Notes: a model not told the origin generated them from the sequence alone. A stretch of DNA of 64,000 nt from Ideonella paludis (GCF_018069865.1 NZ_JAGQDG010000001.1:868001-932000); one strand, 5' to 3'. Positions 54,201 through 62,639 are shown, counted from the stretch's first letter. Program-made: numbers and translations.

Positions 54201-55329
54201 CAGCAACGACGGTGTGGGTGGCGCTGCCGCCAGCGGCCCCGGCAAAGCGGTGCTCTATGCCTTCTACCTGGACCAAGGCGGCGCCAGGCGCTGGCAACGC
54301 TGGGCCGTGGATGAGCTGTGGGCGGGCGCCAAGAGCGAACCCGGCTTGGGCGAAAACAACGGCCTGAGCTCGCCGACGCCCGTGGACGTGGACGACGACG
54401 GCCGGATCGATCTGGTCTATGCCGGCGACTTACAGGGCAATATGTGGCGCTTTGATGTGCGCAACCCCGCTGCCGCCAGCGTGACGCGCTTGTTCAAGAC
54501 CGAGGCCCAGCAGCCCATCACCCAAGCACCGTTTGTCAGCATGAACCCCAACGCCACCGGCTGCGGCGGCAGTGAGCCCGGCGCCAGTGCCGCAGCCAAG
54601 CGCTGCTGGCAGGTGGTGTTCGCCACCGGCGCGGCCATCTCTCCGCTGATCGGCTCGGCCAATGTGGCGACGCAATCTCTCTACGGCGTGCTGGACAAAG
54701 GCAGCGGCGCAGCCGTGGCGCGCACTCAGCTGACCAACATCGCCTTTGAAGCCAACAAGATCATCAACGGCGTGGAGTACCGCGCGCTCAAGCCCACCAC
54801 CGTCAACTACAAGGCCGGGGCCTTGGGCTGGGTGGTGGACCTGCAGGCCTATGAGCATGGCGTGGGCGCGCCGCGCCAGCAGCCCACGGGCTTGGTGATG
54901 TTTTCGTCCATCCGGCCGACCACACCCGACAAGGCCATCAATGTGTGCATTGGGCCGCGCTCCTGGCTCAATGAGGTGGATCCGCTCAACGGCTACAGCG
55001 CCATCGTGCCCTTTGACACCAATGGCGACGGCAATATCGATGGCCAAGACCGGCTCAACCCCGACAGCAGCACCCCTTTGACCCCGTCCGGCATGGCCGT
55101 CAGCGGCGCGCAGTTTGGCCCGCCCGCGGTGCTGCTGGCCGCGTCCAACCAGGCTCAGCAAATGTCGCTGCTGTTGCCCAGCTTGGGCCAGGACACAGGC
55201 CAGGCCAATTCATGGTCGGGCGGGCCGGGCAGCGGCGGCAGCAGCCCTGCACCGGGCAGCAACAGCGCGGCCCTGACGCACGCCAACCCGGCCAAACTGG
55301 GGCGCATGAGCTGGCGCGAGAAGTACTGA
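51208..55329 (+). CDS. pilY1: Type IV pilus assembly/adhesion protein PilY1 (PilC family)
   Basis: A 1373-residue exported protein of the PilY1 family, which sits at the pilus tip and controls retraction and adhesion in a calcium-dependent way. A hydrophobic N-terminal segment (VVKVLGVGALAATVWWAVA) is the signal. The C-terminal beta-propeller has the conserved segments IALFGGNDGALHAYEVRSG, GLSSPTPVDVDDDGRIDLVY (calcium loop, about residue 1058), AGDLQGNMWRFDV and a second loop DTNGDGNIDGQD (about 1270). ATG at 51208 or the GTG immediately before it could be the start. No pilV, pilW, pilX or pilE genes adjoin it, unlike the usual minor-pilin cluster. Confidence 0.9.
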   Translation: MQWQQWARVVKVLGVGALAATVWWAVAQSQVRPPEGGFLELGAQVTGPVGTPTLYSTDDVSGGDVVRWTSYGQSRLTAPFDTEGELALPPGQTWVSGSFKAPPNTSLKWKVNGAWVSNEPASGTAVSAVAWTVKPLYTFEATPLPEIIDFQGTGDGLRVIPYADRLYVLNHVYSTSYTDDHPFGCRDATTGFACKGFEGGNQGLQLVAGTPIQGRSNLNVSIAPLEAVNYATGELFVPVRNIGDNTIHIACVNLTTTPHKACQSFPLGSASSAPYGLETVGDEYYAYSPETSTLYCLNIVTKARCAGMTTGTSAGGNNYSFDAKAIGTKLFWNDGSRTYCYDTDAGVRGTCQGWATSGKSAAATRTHTHAGRDGLPNGVCTRSGQCFALDGSSFSPSANYMAFINAYANDTYNCCGNRWGAFQEGKWWAANGSQKALACFDFKQDAMCTSFKPHTVHDWYPYTTRLDPTRANCLMVLGDGGVGDFVDVTTGGACKGSLSGKVPDIDVVPAKSYACDISRSRVSAWGQVRLSPVMPWGGANGLSAVTVTLKDATGKLLPAALKPVRTFTTGQYTLSIADIPYRDYPALKIGVDFQTPGAMPAVAGLGIDVSWDGDPIQVCVGTKMPASPDCLMGASLTVKTRLLQSAAGTYDETLTVSKTLSPGGLSSGYSAVATPTSARAVLSDLGPRDPKTYVVQGRWALQQFSGDLWAFGLAPTGQIDRSSYLSAQSATAAAAARPMFTAPAASGVQAVQPLAWASLSPAQQQALNLDLGGVADDKGPARVDYLRGLDGGFRPRGGKTLGPVINSSPAMLLPAATVSLNERNYPGYAAYRAQSTRPYPIALFGGNDGALHAYEVRSGSLREAWSFVPNVMLSRAANYADPSIAGVRANPYFVDNIPMVGHVNTTGESSKDGWRAVAVVTYGRGARAITAIDVTKEDLSKGDGVLFEYSNTSDPALKDLGYIISQPVSSNAMVSQHLVQLAEGAGRRAAVLLGNGINSNDGVGGAAASGPGKAVLYAFYLDQGGARRWQRWAVDELWAGAKSEPGLGENNGLSSPTPVDVDDDGRIDLVYAGDLQGNMWRFDVRNPAAASVTRLFKTEAQQPITQAPFVSMNPNATGCGGSEPGASAAAKRCWQVVFATGAAISPLIGSANVATQSLYGVLDKGSGAAVARTQLTNIAFEANKIINGVEYRALKPTTVNYKAGALGWVVDLQAYEHGVGAPRQQPTGLVMFSSIRPTTPDKAINVCIGPRSWLNEVDPLNGYSAIVPFDTNGDGNIDGQDRLNPDSSTPLTPSGMAVSGAQFGPPAVLLAASNQAQQMSLLLPSLGQDTGQANSWSGGPGSGGSSPAPGSNSAALTHANPAKLGRMSWREKY

Positions 55330-55375
55330 CGACCGGCAGCGAGCGGGGGGCTCGCAGGAACCTTTAGCGTACCTT

Positions 55376-55392
55376 GAGGCCAGCATGGCCTC
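55376..55392 (+). terminator. Hairpin after pilY1
   Basis: GAGGCC (55376-55381), loop AGCAT, GGCCTC (55387-55392), about 47 bp after the stop of pilY1 and 89 bp before the subtilase gene. There is no T-run, so it may be a pause or processing site rather than a classical terminator. Confidence 0.35.
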
Positions 55393-55480
55393 TCTTGAGG
55401 ACGCGTGACTAAGCTGGGGATCGACGCGGGGCTGCTGGGCTGCTCTGCGCATCCAAGATCACCTTCTCAGTCGTTGTTCC

Positions 55481-57454
55481 ATGAGTACCTCCTTTGCCTT
55501 GACGCTGCGCCTCACGGCAGCCGCTGCTGCTGTCTCGACCCTTCTTGCCGCCTGTGGCGGCGGCGATGATGCCCCGCCGGCGGCCGTGACCACCGGTACC
55601 TGTATTGACGGCACCACCGCCAATGCTGTCGGCGCTGATGACCCCTTCGCTGCCCATGCGTGGCATTTGCTCAATACCGGCGCCACACAGGCCGTGTCGG
55701 CCCAGAGCAATGCCGGTGTGGCGGGGATTGACGCGAATGTCAGTGACATCCACAAAGCCGGCAAAGGCTGCACCGGCAAGGGCGTGAAGATCGCCGTTGT
55801 GGACACCGCGATGGAGCTGGGCCACGAAGACTTGCAGCCCAATGTGCTGCCGGGTCAATCGTTCAGTTTCGCCACGCTGAGCAGCGACACCTCGCCCGCC
55901 GCAGATCAGGTGGATCTCGATCACGGCACCGGTGTGGCCGGGGTTGCGGCCGCGCGCGGTTGGAATGGTCTGGGCTCGCGAGGCACCGCACCCTTTGCGT
56001 CACTCTTGGCGTTTCCGACCGTGGACGTGAAGCTGCATGAAAGCCTGTCGTCCGATGCGGTGGCTTATCTCTCCTTTGGGGCCAGCGAGCTGGCGGGTCA
56101 AGGGCCCGCCGTGACGCTGTTCGCCAATCGATCGAGCGGGGTCGACGTCTTCAACTACAGCGCCGGCATGGACATCGGCGTGCCCGCGCCGGTTGAGTCG
56201 CCCGGCGCACAAGAGAGCGCGATGGCCTTTGGCGTCAAGACGCGCCGCGAGGGCAAGGGCGCGATCTATCTGCAGGCCGCCGGCAATGAGTATCAGGGCT
56301 CCGAGAAATTCTTCATGCCGGATGGCAGCACCGCAGAGATCTTCTGTCAGACCGCGCTGTCTGCGGCTCAGCTGCCGGGGTCTTTTGCAAACCTCGATGC
56401 GGTGAGCTGTGGCTCGCCCAACCAAGACTACCGCGGCCACGAAAGCAAGTACATGATTGCCGCGATGCACAACACGGGTCGCGCCGCGTCGTACTCCAGT
56501 GCCGGCTCGTCAGTCTGGGTGGCGGGCTTCGGCGGGGAGTTTGGCGGTGACCAAGCCGCCATCATCACAACCGACAACAGCGGCTGCGCAAGTGGCGCCA
56601 ACAACGTGGCCAATGCGGCCAAGTGGAAGGCCAGCTTCCCGGACTGGACCAAGATCATTGCCGACCTCTTTGGCGCCAGCACCCAAGACCCGAATTGCCA
56701 TTACACCGGCCGCATGAACGGGACCTCGGCGGCAACGCCCTCCGTCAGCGGCATTGTGGCGTTGATGCTGGAAGCCAATCCCAAGCTGACTTGGCGCGAT
56801 GTGGGCTACATCTTGGCCCGCAGCGCCCGCCAGGTGGACCCGACCATCGCGGACAGCAGCCGCCAGCCGCGCTATCTGCCCCAGGGCAACGCCGTGGGCT
56901 GGCCGCTGGACCTGCCTTGGCAAACCAATGCGGCGGGCTATCGCTTCCAGAACCGCTACGGCTTCGGCATGGCGGATGCCCGCGCCGCGGTGAACATGTC
57001 TATCGGCTTCACGGCCCCCAAGGGCCGACGTGAGGCGACTTTGGTGGCGCCGCTTTCGGGGCCCTCCACCACCAGCACGATCGACGGCTTCACGGTCTAC
57101 AGCGGCCTGGCCCGCTTTGCGGACACTACGGCGGTGCAAGGCAAGCTGCAGCTCGATGTGACGCTGACGAATGTGTCCGGGGCGCCGCTCAATGTGGGGG
57201 GCCTGCAGTTTGAAGTGATCAACCGCCGCAGCGGGACGCGGTCCATCGTGATGCCGGCCTTCACGGCGTGGTACATCGGCGGTCAGCGTGACGATGCGCT
57301 GCTGATGAACGGTGCCAGCCAGAGCCTGCGCTTCTTCAGCAATGCCTTTTTCGGCGAGAGCCTGTCCGGCGACTTCGAGGTGCGGGTGGTGGATGTTCGA
57401 GGCCAATCCAAGGGCTTGAACTTCACGGCCAACCTGAGCTCACACAGCCTCTGA
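55481..57454 (+). CDS. S8 (subtilisin/kexin-like) serine protease lipoprotein without propeptide
   Basis: A 657-residue subtilase. The lipobox is LLAAC (Cys25). The mature start DPFAAHAWHLLNTGA (residues 54-68) lies almost directly after the signal, where family members normally have a 70-100 residue propeptide. Catalytic residues are visible: Asp108 (AVVDTAMELGHEDL), His148 (DHGTGVAGVAAARG), the oxyanion Asn269 (AAGNE) and Ser416 (GTSAATPSVSG). A C-terminal domain (about 515-657) resembles a P-domain-like sandwich. The next gene, 2 bp away, appears to encode the missing propeptide in trans. Substrate unknown. Confidence 0.9.
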   Translation: MSTSFALTLRLTAAAAAVSTLLAACGGGDDAPPAAVTTGTCIDGTTANAVGADDPFAAHAWHLLNTGATQAVSAQSNAGVAGIDANVSDIHKAGKGCTGKGVKIAVVDTAMELGHEDLQPNVLPGQSFSFATLSSDTSPAADQVDLDHGTGVAGVAAARGWNGLGSRGTAPFASLLAFPTVDVKLHESLSSDAVAYLSFGASELAGQGPAVTLFANRSSGVDVFNYSAGMDIGVPAPVESPGAQESAMAFGVKTRREGKGAIYLQAAGNEYQGSEKFFMPDGSTAEIFCQTALSAAQLPGSFANLDAVSCGSPNQDYRGHESKYMIAAMHNTGRAASYSSAGSSVWVAGFGGEFGGDQAAIITTDNSGCASGANNVANAAKWKASFPDWTKIIADLFGASTQDPNCHYTGRMNGTSAATPSVSGIVALMLEANPKLTWRDVGYILARSARQVDPTIADSSRQPRYLPQGNAVGWPLDLPWQTNAAGYRFQNRYGFGMADARAAVNMSIGFTAPKGRREATLVAPLSGPSTTSTIDGFTVYSGLARFADTTAVQGKLQLDVTLTNVSGAPLNVGGLQFEVINRRSGTRSIVMPAFTAWYIGGQRDDALLMNGASQSLRFFSNAFFGESLSGDFEVRVVDVRGQSKGLNFTANLSSHSL

Positions 57455-57456
57455 TC

Positions 57457-58140
57457 ATGGTCATGCAACGCACGCCCACCAAGGCGGCAGGCCATGCGCA
57501 TTGGTGGTGGGGGGCCGCAGCAGCGGTGGCCGTTGGCCTGGCGCTGTATGCCTGGGCTCCTGATCTGGCCCAGGCTGAAGCAGAGCCTCCGCCCGCGGGG
57601 TCTGCGGCTGCGGGGGGTGCAGGGGGCCCTCAGTTCGCGGCGGCCTCGGCGGCTTTGCAGCCGCCTGGCGCACAGCCTGCACCCCACGATGCGGGCGCGG
57701 CGCCGCACGCGGCGGGGCCCATGGTGGCGAGCGCGGCCTCTTCGGTGACTCGTCGGGTCAAGGCACGGCCACTGGCGCTGCCAGAAGGCGCCCCCACGCC
57801 ATGGGTGCTCTTGGGTCAAGACAGGGTCGAGCTGCTGGCTCAGCGGCCGGTGGAGGTGGCGGCAGGCCGGACTCAGCCGCTGCTCACTTTGCGCGACCCC
57901 GTCACCGGCCAGGTGCACTACCGCCTCTCGGTGCTGCGGGTCGAGCTGACACCGGGCGCCGATGCGGCGTCCTTGGCCCAGGCTTTGCCAGGCGCGCGCC
58001 TGGAGTTCAGCAACCCGGGCTATGCCTTGATCGAGGTTGTGCCCGAGCACATGCCCGCAGCCTTCAAGCAATTGCAAGCCGACGCACGGGTGCTCAGCGT
58101 CGGCCTGAAGGCCTACACACCGCCAGCGCGCCCCAAGTGA
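57457..58140 (+). CDS. Probable separate subtilase propeptide/inhibitor-like protein
   Basis: A 227-residue protein with an N-terminal membrane anchor or signal (WWWGAAAAVAVGLALYAWAP), an Ala/Pro-rich linker (about 40-95), and a C-terminal domain. Its last 70 residues (LRVELTPGADAASLAQALPG ... ALIEVVPEHMPAAFKQLQADARVLSVGLKAYTPP) have the look of a subtilase propeptide of the fervidolysin/I9 type, in which the tail precedes the mature protease. It begins 2 bp after the stop of a protease that lacks a propeptide. I infer a trans-acting chaperone or inhibitor; family membership is by eye only. Confidence 0.6.
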   Translation: MVMQRTPTKAAGHAHWWWGAAAAVAVGLALYAWAPDLAQAEAEPPPAGSAAAGGAGGPQFAAASAALQPPGAQPAPHDAGAAPHAAGPMVASAASSVTRRVKARPLALPEGAPTPWVLLGQDRVELLAQRPVEVAAGRTQPLLTLRDPVTGQVHYRLSVLRVELTPGADAASLAQALPGARLEFSNPGYALIEVVPEHMPAAFKQLQADARVLSVGLKAYTPPARPK

Positions 58141-58202
58141 TGCCTCTGCACTGCCGTCGGCACGTTTGATGCCCTCTCCCCTCTACTGAACAGGTATTCA
58201 CC

Positions 58203-58577
58203 ATGAAGCGCTTTTCTGCCTTTCGTCACGCCCTGATGGCGCTCCCCATGCTGCTGGCCTTGGGGGCTTGCACCACTTATGAGTACGTGCCGCCCAGCAG
58301 CGATGCAGGGCGCGCCTGCGCCGCTCAGTGTGAGCAGCCACGCCAAAGCTGTATCGCCTCTGCCCAAGACCGAGCCGAAGCCGGCGCCAAGGAATGCCGG
58401 CAAACCCGCGCCTTCACGCTGGCTCTGTGCTTGGCTGGCGCCAATGACAAAGCCCAGAAGGAGAAGTGCCATGAGCGCGCGCCGGCATGCGTCGCCATCC
58501 CCATGACTGAAAGCTGCGAGGCCAGCTTCAGGCGCTGCTACACCTCTTGCGGCGGCCAGGTCATTGAAGTCGATTGA
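58203..58577 (+). CDS. Small cysteine-rich lipoprotein
   Basis: A 124-residue lipoprotein with lipobox LALGAC (Cys23) and ten further cysteines in the mature part (AACAAQCEQPRQSC ... SCEASFRRCYTSC), with several spaced as C-x3-C or C-x6-C. The even number suggests five disulphides in the periplasm. No family recognised. It follows the propeptide-like gene by 62 bp and ends 186 bp before the response regulator, whose leader separates it from the two-component genes. Confidence 0.75.
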   Translation: MKRFSAFRHALMALPMLLALGACTTYEYVPPSSDAGRACAAQCEQPRQSCIASAQDRAEAGAKECRQTRAFTLALCLAGANDKAQKEKCHERAPACVAIPMTESCEASFRRCYTSCGGQVIEVD

Positions 58578-58763
58578 GGCTCGTTCGCCGGACGCTCAAG
58601 ACTAGCTTAGGCGATCCTCAATGTTTCCTATGTTTCTGTCGAAAGAGAGAAGCGGTCTCAGTGCTGACGTGGCTTTCCAAGGGGCAATCTCCTAGACTTT
58701 CTGTCAACAACTAGGACATCGTCGTTGACCGTGAACATTGCCACACCCAGCCCTTGGGCTCCG

Positions 58764-59423
58764 ATGAAAGTGCTGACCATTGAGGACGATATTGATATCG
58801 CCAGTGGTATTGGCCGAGCTCTGCATCACGAGGGCTTTCAAGTGACTCAAGTCCGGAGCTTGAAGGCGGCGCGCCAGGCCTTGCAGGACTCTGTTTTTGA
58901 TCTGTTTTTGTTGGACCTAGGGCTGCCCGATGGTGATGGCATGTCGTGGCTGAGGGAGATGCGAACAGCGGGCTATCAAGCGCCGGTGTTGATCCTGTCT
59001 GCGCGGGACGGCCTGTACGACCGCGTGCTGGGCCTGCAATGCGGCGCCGACGATTACCTCATCAAACCTTTTGAGATGTTGGAGCTGTCGGCCCGCGTCA
59101 ACGCCATGGCGCGGCGGGTGCGGGGCTTTCAGGTCGGGCAGCTCACCCGCGCGGGCGTGAGCCTGGACGACAAGGCCATGCGCGTCCAAGTGGATGGCCA
59201 GAACATTGCATTGTCCAAGACCCAATATGAGCTGCTGCGCGCCCTGCTGCTCAAGCAGGGCAGCGTGGTGCCGCGCAGCACACTGGAGCGGGTGGTGTTG
59301 CCCAGCGCAGACAGCACCTCTTTGGACATGCATGTCTCCAATTTACGCAAGAAGATTGGTGCGCACCGACTGCGCACAGTCAGAGGGGTAGGGTATGTCA
59401 TTGATGCCGACAGACGCGCCTGA
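58764..59423 (+). CDS. OmpR-family response regulator
   Basis: A 219-residue regulator: receiver domain (MKVLTIEDDIDIASGIG; acidic Asp8/Asp9; phosphoacceptor Asp51 in LLDLGLPDGDG; Lys in YLIKPFEMLEL) and a winged-helix output domain (LSKTQYELLRALLLKQGSVVPRSTLE ... LDMHVSNLRKKIGAHRLRTVRGVGY). ATG at 58764 matches the family start; TTG 39 bp upstream is possible. It is followed 12 bp later by its kinase. Targets unknown. Confidence 0.93.
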   Translation: MKVLTIEDDIDIASGIGRALHHEGFQVTQVRSLKAARQALQDSVFDLFLLDLGLPDGDGMSWLREMRTAGYQAPVLILSARDGLYDRVLGLQCGADDYLIKPFEMLELSARVNAMARRVRGFQVGQLTRAGVSLDDKAMRVQVDGQNIALSKTQYELLRALLLKQGSVVPRSTLERVVLPSADSTSLDMHVSNLRKKIGAHRLRTVRGVGYVIDADRRA

Positions 59424-59435
59424 GCAGGTGCAGCC

Positions 59436-60827
59436 ATGAGACCCAGCGCCTGGCGTTGGCCCGTGCTGGGCATATCCTGGCGTGCCGCCTTGGCCGGCTT
59501 GGTGATGGCCCAGGTCTTGTGGATGGTTGTGGGCACCTTGATGTACCTGTTCGACGATTGGAGCGACAAGGACCTTCACACTGATGGGCGGCACACCTTG
59601 GTTTTTGAGGTTTTGCGTCAAACCGAACGCAACCCTGTGCAGCAGGCCCTGCTGCTGACTGCATTGAACAAGCACTTTTTTGCCCGTGACCAACATGCCA
59701 ACGATGAGCCCGACTTGGTCACCTCCTTGGTCATTTGGCGCGACGGGCAGCTCGTCTACAGCCCGCCGCATTTGCCGCACCCGGCGGCGCCGACACCCAT
59801 GGGCGAAATGGTGGACTTGGGCCACGGAGCGGCAGGTCAGCTCTGCAAAGCGGAAGCCTCCAGCCCTTACATCGTCTGCTTCACCACCCAAGGCCCGCAC
59901 TTTTTCATTCGGGCCATTGGCGGCACCCTGAAGGACTACATGCAAGTGCTGCTTTACATGGCAATCCTGAGTGGGCCCTTCATGCTGCCCATTTACTGGT
60001 GGGCCATGGGGCCTGTCCGGCGCCTGAGCCGGCAAATCGCGGCACGCCAACCGGAGCAGCTAGACCCCATCGACGTGCAGAAGCATCCCAAGGAGCTGCG
60101 GGCGATGGTGGCTGCCTTGAACCATTGGATGGCTGAGCTGCAATCCAGCCGCATGCGGGAGCGGCTCTTCTTGGCGAATGCCGCCCATGAGCTCAGAACG
60201 CCCCTGACCGCGATCCAGGTCAATGCCGAGCAGTTGCAGCGGCAGACGGGGCCTGAAGTGGACGGTGCCTTGGCGCCCTTGCTGAGCGGCTGCCGTCGCA
60301 TGACGCGCGTGGTGGAGCAGTTGATGCGCTTGGTGCGCCATGAGAGCGAGGTGATGGTTGAGGCCGAGCCTCAGTTGCTGGATTTGGCGCGGGTGTTGGA
60401 GTCCCGCTTGGCGGAACTCAGCAGTGTGGCAGACCGCAAGTCGGTGACCCTGGAGCTGCAAGCCGCCCTTGGCCTGCGGGTCTGGGCACCGCCGGAGTCC
60501 TTGGAGTCCCTGATCGACAACATTGTGGGCAATGCCATCAAGTATGTGGACAGCGGCGGCGAGGTCTTGGTGCGTCTGACCCAGCGCGATCACACCGCGC
60601 TGCTCGATGTGGAAGACAACGGCCCGGGCATTGCCGAGGCCGACCGCGAGCGCGCCTTTCAGCGCTTCACGCGGCTGGACAACCCGCGATCCGAATCGGG
60701 CGCGGGCCTGGGCCTGTCCATTGTGCAGTCGGTGACACAGGCTTTGGGCGGGCAGGTGGCGCTGCGCCGCTCAGAGCGACTGGGCGGCCTGCAGGTGCAC
60801 ATTGAGTTACCGCTGAAGTCGATCTAA
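59436..60827 (+). CDS. Sensor histidine kinase
   Basis: A 463-residue membrane sensor. Two transmembrane helices (AALAGLVMAQVLWMVVGTLMYLF, about 18-40, and VLLYMAILSGPFMLPIYWW, about 171-189) flank a periplasmic sensor of about 130 residues. HisKA has the phosphorylated His251 (AHELRTPLTAIQ); the ATPase domain has NAIKY, DNGPGI and GAGLGLSIVQ boxes. It is the cognate partner of the regulator at 58764. The signal is not predictable. Its stop overlaps the DUF2145 gene's stop by 4 bp. Confidence 0.93.
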   Translation: MRPSAWRWPVLGISWRAALAGLVMAQVLWMVVGTLMYLFDDWSDKDLHTDGRHTLVFEVLRQTERNPVQQALLLTALNKHFFARDQHANDEPDLVTSLVIWRDGQLVYSPPHLPHPAAPTPMGEMVDLGHGAAGQLCKAEASSPYIVCFTTQGPHFFIRAIGGTLKDYMQVLLYMAILSGPFMLPIYWWAMGPVRRLSRQIAARQPEQLDPIDVQKHPKELRAMVAALNHWMAELQSSRMRERLFLANAAHELRTPLTAIQVNAEQLQRQTGPEVDGALAPLLSGCRRMTRVVEQLMRLVRHESEVMVEAEPQLLDLARVLESRLAELSSVADRKSVTLELQAALGLRVWAPPESLESLIDNIVGNAIKYVDSGGEVLVRLTQRDHTALLDVEDNGPGIAEADRERAFQRFTRLDNPRSESGAGLGLSIVQSVTQALGGQVALRRSERLGGLQVHIELPLKSI

Positions 60828-61627
60828 CGGATGACTTGAGGCGACCCTGACAAGCCACTGCGCTGTGTCCAGCTGAACATGGAGTCGACTGTCACCGTGT
60901 CGATGCGGTTGGAGAAGCGTTTGGCATTGGGGTGGTCGTCAAACGCCACATTGGCGGTGGTCACACGGGCGCCTAAGCGGGTGAAGGTGCCCAGGTGCAG
61001 CGTGGTGGGCTCATAGCCTTTGAATTGCAACCAAGCCTGGGCGCGGCTGCGGGTGCTCGCGCTGGGCTCCAGGGCACCGGCCAGCGTCTCCAACGCCCAT
61101 TGGTTGGACTGTTGATAGCGCTGGCTCCAAGGGTAGGCCACCATGCTGTAGGCGGGGCTGTGCCATTGCGGCAGGCGTGCGTTGTCTTGCAGCAGCGGCA
61201 GCAGCTTGGCTTGGGCCTCGGGGCTCAGCACCACATAGGCGGCTTCATAGCGGTGGGGCCGGTCCAAGAAAAACTCACCCAAGCCTTGGCGAAAAAGCTG
61301 GGCGCGGTCGGTGCCACATTGGTTGAGCTTGTGCAGCACGCGCCATGGCGGCGCGGGGCTGCCTGCGGTGGCGGCCGGGCGATAGGCAAAGCCCAGGTGC
61401 GACCACTGCAAGCCATGCTTGCTCAGGTCTTGCCCGGCGCGGGCCAGCAGCAGCACCTGTGCGCCGGTGGCGTCCAATTGCTTGGCGGTGGTCTCGGCCA
61501 GTTTCAGGCCTTGCTCCAGCTCGCGCAGGCTCAGGGGCTTCTCTTCGCAGGTGCGGCCGGCCAGCGCGGCGGTGCTGGCGGCCCACAACAGCACGGCAAC
61601 AGCCGCGATACGCGGGGCGGGGCTCAT
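60824..61627 (-). CDS. DUF2145 exported protein
   Basis: A 267-residue protein with a Sec signal (APRIAAVAVLLWAASTAALAG). The mature part, GRTCEEKPLSLRELEQGLKLAE then HLGFAYRPA and LFRQGLGEFFLDRPHRYEAAYVVLSPE, is characteristic of DUF2145, a family I know only as hypothetical. The start ATG at 61627 overlaps the stop of the gene upstream by 4 bp (ATGA), so the two are coupled. Substrate and role are unknown. Confidence 0.8.
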   Translation of the reverse strand: MSPAPRIAAVAVLLWAASTAALAGRTCEEKPLSLRELEQGLKLAETTAKQLDATGAQVLLLARAGQDLSKHGLQWSHLGFAYRPAATAGSPAPPWRVLHKLNQCGTDRAQLFRQGLGEFFLDRPHRYEAAYVVLSPEAQAKLLPLLQDNARLPQWHSPAYSMVAYPWSQRYQQSNQWALETLAGALEPSASTRSRAQAWLQFKGYEPTTLHLGTFTRLGARVTTANVAFDDHPNAKRFSNRIDTVTVDSMFSWTQRSGLSGSPQVIR

Positions 61628-62049
61628 CGGGTGATGGGCTCGTTGTAGAGCAGCGAGGCCCCAATCTCGTTGGGGATGAAGCACAAGGCCTCACCGGCCG
61701 CAGAGAGCACCCAGCCCGCACCGATGGCGACCACGGTGACGCTCGTGCCCACGGCGGCCACCGACTCGCCGGCAAAGCGCACGCTCATGCGCACGCCGTC
61801 CGACGCGCGCTGCAGCACCCAGACCGAGCCGGCGGCGGTGGCTTCCACCGCGACCACCGTGAAGGCCACTCCGGCCGACAGCACGGCGACCGGCGCCGCC
61901 ACCGAGACGGCAATCGGCAGGGCCGAGAGCAGGCTGATGTCGGATGCATGCGAGTTGCAGCAGCGGTGGGCCGAGGCGATAGGTGACACCGTCAGCAGGC
62001 TCAGGCTGAGGGCGGCGCATAGGCTGATACGGGTGAAGCTTGTGGTCAT
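61624..62049 (-). CDS. STM0539-family exported protein
   Basis: A 141-residue protein with a signal peptide (ISLCAALSLSLLTVSPIASAH) and a very hydrophobic, Ala/Val-rich mature part (LPIAVSVAAPVAVLSAGVAFTVVAVEATAAGSVWVL), resembling the STM0539 family of unknown function. It lies between the YiaAB-like and DUF2145 genes, a combination I associate with one conserved locus. The ATG at 62049 follows AAGGAGCCCGAC. Confidence 0.72.
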   Translation of the reverse strand: MTTSFTRISLCAALSLSLLTVSPIASAHRCCNSHASDISLLSALPIAVSVAAPVAVLSAGVAFTVVAVEATAAGSVWVLQRASDGVRMSVRFAGESVAAVGTSVTVVAIGAGWVLSAAGEALCFIPNEIGASLLYNEPITR

Positions 62050-62059
62050 GTCGGGCTCC

Positions 62060-62548
62060 TTATTCGGCGTTGCGGGCAGCGTGTTGGCGGGCTTCGTGAC
62101 GGCCTTCTTGGCGGGCGGTCCAGCGGGCTTCCAGCAGGTCGGCGTCATAGGCGTCGCGCAGGGTCTTGGCCAGGGTGAAGACGCAGGAGATGAGGAACAA
62201 CCAAGACACCAGCAGGTAAGACTTCCACACCGGCTGTATGTTCATACGCCACAGGCCCCAGGCCGTCAGCACCATGGCCAGCACAAAGCCGGCCCAGGCC
62301 ACGTTGGACCACATGGGCGAGTCTTGACGTTGCTCTTGGTTGTCGCGGATGGTTTTGGCCAGCACAAAGGCGCTGCACAAACAAAACACATAACCCATCA
62401 CCATGAAGGCGCGGTCCAGGTCCTCGCCGGGCAACCAGGCCAGGCCGGTGGCGCACAGCGAGGCGGCGATACCGAAAGAGATCCAGACTTGCGCTCGCCA
62501 CGCACGGGTGTCGCGGCGGATCATGGTCAGGGGTTGGTGTGAGTCCAT
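62060..62548 (-). CDS. YiaA/YiaB-like inner-membrane protein
   Basis: A 162-residue protein with four hydrophobic segments arranged as two repeated two-helix units (AFMVMGYVFCLCSAFVLAKTIRDNQEQR and SYLLVSWLFLISCVFTLAKTLRDAYDAD), typical of YiaAB-family proteins. Function unknown. It precedes the STM0539-like gene by 10 bp in the same direction, so the three minus-strand genes form an operon. Confidence 0.85.
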   Translation of the reverse strand: MDSHQPLTMIRRDTRAWRAQVWISFGIAASLCATGLAWLPGEDLDRAFMVMGYVFCLCSAFVLAKTIRDNQEQRQDSPMWSNVAWAGFVLAMVLTAWGLWRMNIQPVWKSYLLVSWLFLISCVFTLAKTLRDAYDADLLEARWTARQEGRHEARQHAARNAE

Positions 62549-62639
62549 ACAGGGCTTTCAGGGTTGAACAGGGTTTCATCATCGAACGCTGCGTGGCCGC
62601 AGCGCAGGCGCTTGCGTGCGTGTGCAGGTCCGTCGGCCC

